DNA from: Polaribacter aestuariivivens
GTDB taxonomy: Bacteria > Bacteroidota > Bacteroidia > Flavobacteriales > Flavobacteriaceae
Length of the DNA stretch: 64,000 bases
Direction: 5' to 3'
Assembly (NCBI RefSeq): GCF_005885675.1
Contig: NZ_VANR01000005.1
Span: 300,129-364,128, forward strand
Shown here: positions 57,062-63,821 of the stretch, piece after piece
Position numbering within the stretch: position 1 is the first letter of the stretch
Layout: each line of letters opens with the position of its first letter
Translations under genes and position numbers: made by a program
The notes under the pieces: model-generated
What the model was told of the DNA's origin: nothing
Database searches by the model: none
What the model saw: the letters and a program-made list of their open reading frames with translations, nothing else

Positions 57062-58631
57062 ATTTAAAATAGATTCAGAAAGTACAGAGTTATTAGATAG
57101 AATTACAAATATCTATAATTTTAAAAGAGACACAATTACAGGAAGAATTGCATTGTCATTAAGTATTGAAAAAGGACGCCTATTTCACGAAAACGAAAAT
57201 AGTCTACCTCAAAACGGTAGAGAATATACGCCAACAAGCAACATCTTTGGACGTTTAGTAAATGACATTGATAATTTTACACTTTATAAAACAATTTTCG
57301 ATCAGCATTATAATAAAGAATTAACAGAAAGTGAATTTATTAAACTTTATAAACTTCATTTAAAAGATGGTCTTGAAGTTTGGAATAATAAATTAAATAA
57401 TAGCGACATTACGAAAGGCGAACATATTTCACTTTTATTGAAACCAATCAAAAAAGGTTTAACATTAAGATCAAAAACTGTAAAAACTGGTTCTAGTTCA
57501 AAGAAAATTAATGTAAAAGAATATGAAGATCTTTTAACATTCGAATTAGGAAAAACAGAAGAAGGTGTAAATGTTGAAATTAGAATTAATGATTTAAGAG
57601 AGTTTGATAATAGAAATATTGCAATTGCTGGAATGGCAGGTTCTGGAAAAACTCAATTAATGAAAGATATTTTATATCAAATTTCCAAAAACACAGACAA
57701 TGATCTAAAATTTATATTCTTTGATTATAAAGGCGAAGGAAATCCAGAGCAACTTAAACCATTTTTGGATGCAACAAAATGTGAATTTGTCGACATTGTA
57801 AATGATGGTGGTATTGAATTTAATCCATTTTTATCAATAAGTTTAGATGAAAGACAAAGACCTTTTAGTATAAAAGCATTTGTTGACACTATAGCTACTT
57901 TTGTTCCTAGTGTTGGTGTTGCTCAAAAAAATATTTTAACAAATGTAATTACTGATTTATTCGACAGTAAAAATGGTTCTTACCCAACTATAAATGAATT
58001 ATTTGAAAATTTAGAAGAATATTACGATGAAAATAATAGAAGACCAGATACATTATTTGCAGGTATCCAAGATTTAACTACCAATATATTTAATTGTAGT
58101 CCAACTAATACTGATATTTTAGACAAAAGCTTATATCTAAATCTTCCACCTGCATTATCCGATACTTTAAGACAATTAGTTGTGTTTTTGTTACTACGCT
58201 ACTTTAACTCATTTTTTAGTTCTACAAATGATTGTGAACCAAAAGATCATATTTTTCCATTACGATATGTAATTGTAATTGATGAAGCTCACATATATTT
58301 AAAAAATAAAAATGCACGTAAAGCACTTGAAGAGCTATTGAGATTATTAAGATCCAAAGGAGTTATAATTGTAATGCTCTCACAAGGAGTTGAGGATTAT
58401 AAAACAAAAGACTTTGATTTTGCGTCGCAAGTTAAGTTACCTATATGCTTGAATGTTCAAAATAAAGATTATAAAGCAATTAGTAATTATGTTGGGACAC
58501 CAAGTAGTAAATACAAATTAGAAACTGAAATCAAAAAATTAGAATCAGGAAAAGGCTTAATAAATATTGGAGAACCGAAAATTATTGAATTAAGACAATG
58601 GTGGAAAACTAAAAAAGAGGAAAATTTATAA
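57054..58631 (+). CDS. Cassette 3 gene 4: DndE-like domain fused to HerA/FtsK-type ATPase
   Basis: The 525-residue protein starts with a DndE-like helical domain (about 1-110: STELLDRITNIYNFKRDTITGRIALSLSIE). A HerA/FtsK-superfamily ATPase follows, with Walker A GMAGSGKT (193-200), FFDYKGEG, Walker B YVIVIDEAHIYL and VIIVMLSQGVED. Such motors translocate along DNA, as DptH does in Dnd restriction. The fusion joins a nicked-DNA-binding type domain to a motor. It is the last gene of the four-gene operon and runs to the nested repeat. Confidence 0.78.
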   Translation: MIRFKIDSESTELLDRITNIYNFKRDTITGRIALSLSIEKGRLFHENENSLPQNGREYTPTSNIFGRLVNDIDNFTLYKTIFDQHYNKELTESEFIKLYKLHLKDGLEVWNNKLNNSDITKGEHISLLLKPIKKGLTLRSKTVKTGSSSKKINVKEYEDLLTFELGKTEEGVNVEIRINDLREFDNRNIAIAGMAGSGKTQLMKDILYQISKNTDNDLKFIFFDYKGEGNPEQLKPFLDATKCEFVDIVNDGGIEFNPFLSISLDERQRPFSIKAFVDTIATFVPSVGVAQKNILTNVITDLFDSKNGSYPTINELFENLEEYYDENNRRPDTLFAGIQDLTTNIFNCSPTNTDILDKSLYLNLPPALSDTLRQLVVFLLLRYFNSFFSSTNDCEPKDHIFPLRYVIVIDEAHIYLKNKNARKALEELLRLLRSKGVIIVMLSQGVEDYKTKDFDFASQVKLPICLNVQNKDYKAISNYVGTPSSKYKLETEIKKLESGKGLINIGEPKIIELRQWWKTKKEENL

Positions 58632-58649
58632 GCCGAAGTTATGTTCAAG

Positions 58650-58725
58650 CACATTTATTTTTTTCCAACGCCCAAAAAAGCTAAACCTAAAAAATAAAAA
58701 AGCTTTCACGCCAAAGCTCACATTT
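58650..58725 (+). repeat. Nested hairpin repeat at the end of cassette 3
   Basis: CACATTTATTTTTTTCCAACGC ... AAAAAATAAAAAAGC ... CACGCC matches the layout of 52690-52775 (CACATTTGGTTTTTGCCAACGC ... AAAAACCAAAAG ... GCCAACGC), with compensating stem changes. The pair brackets the operon inside the cassette. Confidence 0.5.
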
Positions 58726-58773
58726 GAGCTAACAGAAAAACATCGGAAAACTAAACTGAACGGAATAAAGCCA

Positions 58774-58974
58774 GTTTACAACAACGTGTATAAAACATAG
58801 CTATTACAGGCTTTTCGAGAGGTTTTTACTTATTTACAAAGTACGTCAAATTTTTTATTTGGTTATATTTATAAAAGAAAATTAAACATAATAATAAAAA
58901 ATTCGGCTCGTGCTAAATCCGAAAAGTTAGCGTCTATTTATACGCTACGTTTTATACACAAGACCGTTGTAAAC
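58774..58974 (+). repeat. attC-like site 3, long form
   Basis: The inverse core GTTTACAAC pairs with the start of cassette 3 (GTTGTAAAC). The arm GTGTATAAAACATAGC faces GCTACGTTTTATACAC. The spacing is 191 bases instead of about 127, and the tip (TTCGGC...) differs from the other sites. The right core is GTTGTAAAC at 58966. Confidence 0.8.
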
Positions 58975-58989
58975 AATGCCGAAAACCAA

Positions 58990-59685
58990 GTGAAATACTA
59001 CATTGGAGCATATTATCTGATTAAACTAAAACCTGTCGAATATGGAACGATTAAAGGTTCGGAAATCTATACTTGTAGTCGCTGTATAAACGACTCTTTT
59101 TTTGACTCTTGGGCAATTTCTTGGGCAACGACTGAAAAGAAAGAATTAGAAGAAACTAAACATACTTTTAATCTGACTGACAAAAATGTTGAGGAAATAC
59201 AATTTTGGGCAGACAAAAAATTGGACGAAGAAAAACTCGGTTGGATAAATACGTTTTCTGACTTAAAAACATTGACCGAATACAAAGAAAAGTTCTTTCC
59301 AAATGATTCTGACTTTGAAATATTAAGTATCAGCTTTCCCGAATCTGATTTTAGCGAAGCTTTGGAAATGACAAAACCGACTGAAATGAATAGCGGAGAA
59401 ATTGGAATTTATAGCAAACTTAAAAACAAAGAGCTTGATTTAGAAAAAGATGAGTTTTTAGGTTACGATATAATCGGAATTGAAATAAGTGGAGACTTCC
59501 ATTCTTTTCATTGCAACGACTTGGCGAATGATTTAAGAGATAAATTCGGTCTCAAAACAAATGAATTTGGACTTATAGAAAATTATGAAAACTGGAACGA
59601 AATAATGGAATTTATGAATGACGAATCTAATGGATTTGAACCTGTGCCTTGGTTTTATGTCAAAGTGAATAGAATTAGAAAATGA
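58990..59685 (+). CDS. Cassette 4: hypothetical protein
   Basis: The 231-residue cytoplasmic protein is acidic and starts at GTG. Features seen are YTCSRC near residue 30, DSWAISWATTEKK and a C-terminal half with LGYDIIGIEISGDFHSFHCNDL and WFYVKVNRI. No family is recognised. It is the only gene of cassette 4, starting 24 bases after the core. Confidence 0.65.
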   Translation: MKYYIGAYYLIKLKPVEYGTIKGSEIYTCSRCINDSFFDSWAISWATTEKKELEETKHTFNLTDKNVEEIQFWADKKLDEEKLGWINTFSDLKTLTEYKEKFFPNDSDFEILSISFPESDFSEALEMTKPTEMNSGEIGIYSKLKNKELDLEKDEFLGYDIIGIEISGDFHSFHCNDLANDLRDKFGLKTNEFGLIENYENWNEIMEFMNDESNGFEPVPWFYVKVNRIRK

Positions 59686-59694
59686 AAAAAGCAC

Positions 59695-59833
59695 TGTTTA
59701 CAACAATGTATAACCGCAATTACGGCGGATTCGGCTACGTCCGAATCCACTCGGAATTGCTAACGTCTGTGCCAAACCGAAAATTAACGCATATTAACCC
59801 GTAACTGACGGTTATACGAGACCGTTGCCCACA
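59695..59833 (+). repeat. attC-like site 4
   Basis: TGTTTACAAC pairs perfectly with the start of cassette 4 (GTTGTAAACA at 58966; pairing extends to 13 of 14). The arm AATGTATAACCGCAATTACGG faces CCCGTAACTGACGGTTATACGAGACC. The tip is GGATTCGGCTACGTCCGAATCC. The right core is GTTGCCCACA. Core length is 127. Confidence 0.87.
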
Positions 59834-59835
59834 AT

Positions 59836-60291
59836 ATGAAAAAACTGCTTCAATTAATATTTATCGGACTTTTAATATTGAGTTGTAACAACAAAAACAA
59901 AGCTGAAACAAAAACTTTTGAGAAAGCAGAAATGGAATTAAAAAACTACACAGAAGAAGAACGAACAAAGGAATTTCAATATCTGAAATCGAATATCTTT
60001 AACGGACTTGAAAATCTGAATGACGGATTCGACTCTGAATCGATTTACTATTTCTCGGAATCTGACTTTGAAATCGTACTTGACCGAATAGAAAAAAACG
60101 GAATCGCTATTTTCGGAATTGAACCTTGGCTGAATAAATATTTTTATGATGTTTTGAGTTTCGAAGACTATAAAACTGTTGCGAATGACCCAAAGTGGTA
60201 TAGAAAAGCATTTACCGAATTTAAAAACCGTGAAAAGAATTTAATGTATTCTGCAAGTTATCAAGTTCCGAAAAAATTGTTAGCGGAATAA
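59836..60291 (+). CDS. Cassette 5: hypothetical lipoprotein
   Basis: The 151-residue lipoprotein has lipobox LILSC (Cys17). The mature part is helical and charged (KAEMELKNYTEEERTKEFQYL, WLNKYFYDVLSFEDY). No family is recognised. The ATG lies 12 bases after the cassette start, so the leader is nearly all recombination core. Confidence 0.7.
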   Translation: MKKLLQLIFIGLLILSCNNKNKAETKTFEKAEMELKNYTEEERTKEFQYLKSNIFNGLENLNDGFDSESIYYFSESDFEIVLDRIEKNGIAIFGIEPWLNKYFYDVLSFEDYKTVANDPKWYRKAFTEFKNREKNLMYSASYQVPKKLLAE

Positions 60292-60296
60292 AATAC

Positions 60297-60435
60297 TGTG
60301 GGCAACAACGTATATAATCCATTGCTAGTACTAGCCTACTTACGAAAATCCTCGCGGATTTTCTATTTGGTTTGTATTTTGCTACATTAGATGCTTAAAA
60401 CACGCAACAAACCATATACAACAACGTTGCCCAAC
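60297..60435 (+). repeat. attC-like site 5
   Basis: TGTGGGCAAC pairs perfectly with the start of cassette 5 (GTTGCCCACA). The arm ACGTATATAATCCATTGCTAG faces ACGCAACAAACCATATACAACAAC. The tip is GAAAATCCTCGCGGATTTTC. The right core is GTTGCCCAAC. Core length is 127. Confidence 0.88.
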
Positions 60436-60450
60436 ATTAAAAACTGACTC

Positions 60451-61029
60451 TTGAAAATATTAGGAGAATATATAAAAGACAAGAAATTAAAGGAATTAAG
60501 TACTTTAATTAATAAACGAATATGGCTGATTAAATGTTCAAATCTCGGAGCAAATCTGAAAGAAAACATTTACACATCAAACTTATTCGAAATTCCATTC
60601 TTCTGGAAAAATGAATTTGGAATTGAACAATCAAAAAAATTGGAATTCCAATGTGAATGGAATGAAGAAGAAGAAACTCTTATAGATTATTATAACTTGA
60701 AAATCAAAGTTGCTGAAAGGGAAAAATTTGCAGGAAATTTTGAGAATATATTGACACAAAACTCAAGTAGCGGAATTAACTCAAACATTTCATTTTCTGA
60801 ATTTATAATATCAAAGATTTTAATACTTTCAAGAGAAGAAGTTGCTGATCAACAAATTGAAATAAGACACGATGAAGGAATATTATTTATTGATAAAAAC
60901 GGTAATAAAATATTATTGTCGGCTGAAATAAAATGCACTGGACAAGTTGAATTTATAAATAATTTGTCAGTAATTAATAATAGAATAAAAGAACTGAAAA
61001 TAAGAAAAACGTTGGGCAACACCGTATAA
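60451..61029 (+). CDS. Cassette 6: hypothetical protein ending inside its site
   Basis: The 192-residue protein starts at TTG. It has a mixed alpha/beta character (KILGEYIKDKKLKELSTL, FWKNEFGIEQSKKLEFQCEWNEEEE). No family is recognised. Its last codons (GNTV, stop) are read from the attC-like site itself, where the CCGTATAA arm supplies the stop. Confidence 0.62.
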   Translation: MKILGEYIKDKKLKELSTLINKRIWLIKCSNLGANLKENIYTSNLFEIPFFWKNEFGIEQSKKLEFQCEWNEEEETLIDYYNLKIKVAEREKFAGNFENILTQNSSSGINSNISFSEFIISKILILSREEVADQQIEIRHDEGILFIDKNGNKILLSAEIKCTGQVEFINNLSVINNRIKELKIRKTLGNTV

Positions 61030-61149
61030 ACTTTATTGCTAGTTTTAGCTCACTTGGGAAATTCCTCCGGAATTTCGCCGTTCGTGTTTTATTTACTAAA
61101 TTTAATGCTTAAACAACGCAACAAAGCTTATACAAACACGTTGGCAACA
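61011..61149 (+). repeat. attC-like site 6
   Basis: GTTGGGCAAC pairs perfectly with the start of cassette 6 (GTTGCCCAAC). The tip is GAAATTCCTCCGGAATTTC, again with compensating changes against the GAAAATCC form. The right core is GTTGGCAACA. Core length is 127. Confidence 0.88.
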
Positions 61150-61151
61150 AT

Positions 61152-61688
61152 ATGAAAAAACGAAATCGAATAATATTTATCATAGGAATTACATTGATTT
61201 ATACATCGATTGTTTTATTCTTTTTCCCTAAAGAATCTGAATTCTATTTAAAAAGTGACATTAAAGAATTCTCAAATTCTTTAATTCCTATTTCCGCAAT
61301 TTTTTCATTTGTAATTGTCTTTTTAGCATTCTTTGACAAAAAAGATTTCACTGGAAATAAAATAACGAAAATAGTTCAAATCAGTTTTATAGGAATTATG
61401 AGTTATTTCCTATTTCAACAGAATTCTAAAATAGTGACAACAGTTGGACTTTACATAAATAGACTTTCTGAAAAAGATTTTTTAACTCGAGAATTTATAG
61501 TTAATTTTAAAAGGGAAAATGAACCTTATATTCTTGGAAGAATAACAAATCGGAAATACGAATCAGAACTTGATAAAGTGAAACTCAAACAAACTGAATT
61601 TAATAAAATAATGGAAAAAGAAACTATTAAGTTAAAGTTTAAAAAGGGAATATTCGGAATTCCATTTGAACCAATAAAAACGAATTAA
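61152..61688 (+). CDS. Cassette 7: three-helix membrane protein
   Basis: The 178-residue protein has three predicted membrane helices (about 7-24, 44-62 and 73-88). A basic soluble C-terminal half follows (EFIVNFKRENEPYILGRITNRKYESELDK). No family is recognised. The ATG lies 12 bases after the cassette start. Confidence 0.65.
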   Translation: MKKRNRIIFIIGITLIYTSIVLFFFPKESEFYLKSDIKEFSNSLIPISAIFSFVIVFLAFFDKKDFTGNKITKIVQISFIGIMSYFLFQQNSKIVTTVGLYINRLSEKDFLTREFIVNFKRENEPYILGRITNRKYESELDKVKLKQTEFNKIMEKETIKLKFKKGIFGIPFEPIKTN

Positions 61689-61694
61689 AATACA

Positions 61695-61833
61695 GTTGCC
61701 AACACTGTATAAAATTAATTGCTATTTTAGTGCTTAACCAAAGTTAGTTGCATTTTTGCTACTTCTGATTTTCCTTCGGAAAATCCTCGGGCACAAAAAC
61801 GCAACTAATCTTATACGAGAAACGTTGTAGTGC
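61695..61833 (+). repeat. attC-like site 7
   Basis: GTTGCCAAC pairs with the start of cassette 7 (GTTGGCAACA; 9 of 10). It belongs to a second subtype: TTAGTTGCATTTTTGCTACTTCTG, tip GATTTTCCTTCGGAAAATC, then CACAAAAACGCAACTAATCTTATACG. The right core is GTTGTAGTGC. Core length is 128. Confidence 0.87.
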
Positions 61834-61842
61834 ATTTAAAAA

Positions 61843-62409
61843 ATGAACATCCTGAAAATTGACATAAAAAAATCCTTGAATCTTGAAAAACTATATTTCA
61901 ATAAATCATTGATTGAAAATATATGGGAAAACATATTAATTATTAGCAATCTATTATTTTTCCTTTATATAACTGGAATGAATTTTTACGGTAATTTAAT
62001 GAAATCTGAACCATTTGGTTGGACATTATTTTTCTTTGTATTAGTTATAATTATTACTGTTTTAGGAATAATATTAGTTCTGAACAGTAAAAAACTTGAA
62101 AGAATTGAAGGAATAACTATTTCTGAAAACACAAAAATTTTAAAAAAAATTGTAAATAGAAACGGGTGGAAACTATTTGAGGAGAATAAAAATTTAAATA
62201 TTATTAATATTTCTTTTTTAGATACGAAAACAGATTATGGAAAACAAATTATTGTCCTTTATGAAAAGAATGATATTTTAATAAATTGTATATCATTTGC
62301 TTTTGGAAAAACGCAAAATCCTTACAATTGGTTTTCGAATAAAAAAATGGTTCAAAAATTTAAAACTGAATTTATAGAAGATAAAAACGCACTACAACAA
62401 CATATATAA
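61843..62409 (+). CDS. Cassette 8: two-helix membrane protein ending inside its site
   Basis: The 188-residue protein has two membrane helices (about 28-46 and 60-80) and a soluble C-terminal domain (KILKKIVNRNGWKLFEEN, SFAFGKTQNPYNWFSNKK). No family is recognised. The last residues (LQQHI, stop) are encoded by the attC-like arm. Confidence 0.65.
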   Translation: MNILKIDIKKSLNLEKLYFNKSLIENIWENILIISNLLFFLYITGMNFYGNLMKSEPFGWTLFFFVLVIIITVLGIILVLNSKKLERIEGITISENTKILKKIVNRNGWKLFEENKNLNIINISFLDTKTDYGKQIIVLYEKNDILINCISFAFGKTQNPYNWFSNKKMVQKFKTEFIEDKNALQQHI

Positions 62410-62528
62410 TTTATTGCTGGCTTATTGCCTACTTGCGAAAATCCTCGCGGATTTTCTTTGTCTGTAATTATTTAATAAATTAGGTACTTAAATCACGCAA
62501 CAAACCATATATAAACACGTTGTGGGTA
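62389..62528 (+). repeat. attC-like site 8
   Basis: GCACTACAAC pairs perfectly with the start of cassette 8 (GTTGTAGTGC). The arm ATATATAATTTATTGCTGG faces ACGCAACAAACCATATATAAAC. The tip is GAAAATCCTCGCGGATTTTC. The right core is GTTGTGGGTA. Core length is 128. Confidence 0.88.
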
Positions 62529-62544
62529 ATTTGAGAAAACCGAA

Positions 62545-62922
62545 ATGAAATCGAATAGAAAGATATTTTTGGAACACTATTTCAAGATATTTGGAATGGA
62601 AAAATTGGAATGGATTAATGAAACCGAAAATTCAATTCGCGGAATTGTTGTTTATGATAAAGCGGACTTGGATGAACGGCAAGAATTCGTTTGGAAAAAA
62701 TCCGAAAATGAAATTCCTTCCGAAAAACTGAACTTTATGATTGACAAACTTATTTCGGAAAAATTACTGATTGGAGATAAATTAATAAAACCAACAGCGG
62801 AAATAGAGTTTGCGGAATTTGACAACTCGACAAAAGAAAAACTCTTTGCGGAATTATTTAATGTCGGAATTAATATGGTCGATAATGGAAAAGAAACTGA
62901 TATGTTTTATCTCCACGACTGA
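62545..62922 (+). CDS. Cassette 9: hypothetical protein
   Basis: The 125-residue acidic cytoplasmic protein contains FKIFGMEKLEWINETENSIRG and KLNFMIDKLISEKLLIGD. It has no signal or membrane segment. No family is recognised; size and charge are like immunity or antitoxin proteins, which is only an impression. Confidence 0.62.
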   Translation: MKSNRKIFLEHYFKIFGMEKLEWINETENSIRGIVVYDKADLDERQEFVWKKSENEIPSEKLNFMIDKLISEKLLIGDKLIKPTAEIEFAEFDNSTKEKLFAELFNVGINMVDNGKETDMFYLHD

Positions 62923-62937
62923 AAAAAAATAAAAAAC

Positions 62938-63076
62938 TACCCACAACACCGTATATAAAAAATTGCTGGTGTTGTGCTAAAATAAAGGTCGTTGCACGTT
63001 TGCTACGTCTGATTTTCCTTCGGAAAATCCTCGCACGCAAACACGCAACTTTCCATATACATAAACGTTGGCAACA
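62938..63076 (+). repeat. attC-like site 9
   Basis: TACCCACAAC pairs perfectly with the start of cassette 9 (GTTGTGGGTA). It is of the second subtype: GGTCGTTGCACGTTTGCTACGTCTG, tip GATTTTCCTTCGGAAAATC, then CACGCAAACACGCAAC. It is nearly identical to the inverted site at 27357-27526. The right core is GTTGGCAACA. Core length is 127. Confidence 0.88.
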
Positions 63077-63078
63077 AT

Positions 63079-63696
63079 ATGAAAAGACTAATCGCACTTT
63101 TACTAATTTCAGTTTTATTTGGATGTAATAGCATTTCAGAAAATAAGAAAATTGAAATAACTGTAAAATCTGAATTGACCGAAAAGGAAAAAGGAGAAAA
63201 TGAAGAATGGAATTTTAAAACATATCTTGAAAAGGCGATTGAATATCCTTTAAAAAAACTGAATCGAAAACCTATTTCTGAATTAAAATCTGAAACATTA
63301 AGAATTTGGAGATTTCCTGGAGGTGGAGCAGTTTTTGAGCAAATGTTGGAATTTAAGAAAACAAATTCTGAACTGACATTTCACTCTTACCTAATTGAGG
63401 ATTTTGAAAATGAAAAGGAAAATCAACTGTCAGAACTGAATTTCTCGAAAAGAATTAACGAAAAAGGAATTATCAGCGAATTAAAATCAATAATTTCTGA
63501 CTCTGATTTTATTGAAACTGAAGACAGCGAAAAATATTGCGAACCTTTTTGGGGTTGTGCAGATGTTTATCTTGTTGAATTTACAAACGGAAATGAAACA
63601 AACAAGTTTATTATAAATCATAATGTTGAGAAATGTGACAATAAAAAAGCAGAAAACTCGAAAAAGATATTTAAAATAATGAACGAAATAATATAA
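63079..63696 (+). CDS. Cassette 10: hypothetical lipoprotein
   Basis: The 205-residue lipoprotein has lipobox LFGC (Cys16). The mature part contains LRIWRFPGGGAVFEQMLEF and three further Cys (EKYCEPFWGCADVYLVEF, VEKCDNKK), probably disulfide-bonded outside the cytoplasm. No family is recognised. The ATG is 12 bases after the cassette start, as in cassettes 5 and 7. Confidence 0.68.
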   Translation: MKRLIALLLISVLFGCNSISENKKIEITVKSELTEKEKGENEEWNFKTYLEKAIEYPLKKLNRKPISELKSETLRIWRFPGGGAVFEQMLEFKKTNSELTFHSYLIEDFENEKENQLSELNFSKRINEKGIISELKSIISDSDFIETEDSEKYCEPFWGCADVYLVEFTNGNETNKFIINHNVEKCDNKKAENSKKIFKIMNEII

Positions 63697-63700
63697 ATAC

Positions 63701-63710
63701 TGTTGCCAAC
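63701..63710 (+). repeat. Half attC-like site at the array end
   Basis: TGTTGCCAAC pairs perfectly with the start of cassette 10 (GTTGGCAACA at 63067). After CAAC the sequence no longer follows the site consensus (ACCGTATATAA) but continues AAAGAACTGAGC, which I take as the end of the adjacent IS110-type element. Confidence 0.75.
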
Positions 63711-63767
63711 AAAGAACTGAGCTAAAAAACAACATTTTTCTTCATTAAATTTGAACATTATTATACT

Positions 63768-63796
63768 AAGCTTAAACTTTTGTTTAAGCTTTTTTA
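63768..63796 (-). terminator. Hairpin beside the IS110-type gene
   Basis: The stem AAGCTTAAAC/GTTTAAGCTT is followed by T runs. It lies between the array end and the transposase stop, in the terminal non-coding part of the element. Confidence 0.55.
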
Positions 63797-63821
63797 AAGT
63801 ATAATCTCATCTATTATTTTA

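Larger units (their letters stand above)
51143..63710 (+). mobile_element. Array of ten integron-like gene cassettes
   Basis: Ten cassettes follow one another in the same orientation. Their starts (first base of the GTTG core) are at 51143, 51859, 52671, 58966, 59824, 60426, 61140, 61824, 62519 and 63067. Each start is GTTG (GCTG in the first) plus about six variable bases. Each cassette later shows the reverse complement of its own start (at 51732, 52543, 58773, 59695, 60297, 61011, 61694, 62389, 62938 and 63701). Nine complete sites and one half-site close the cassettes. All cargo genes are on the plus strand. Confidence 0.85.

Noticed and set aside
52868..58631. Complete Dnd phosphorothioation system
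   Set aside because: No DndA, DndB or DndC homolog is present in the operon or elsewhere in the window.
51732..63076. CRISPR array
   Set aside because: Repeats are about 127 bases, imperfect and spaced by whole genes of 0.4-6 kb, with no short unique spacers and no cas genes.
51732..63076. Simple rho-independent terminators between genes
   Set aside because: The sites have no consistent T run after the hairpin, are far too long, and show cassette-specific end pairing that terminators would not need.
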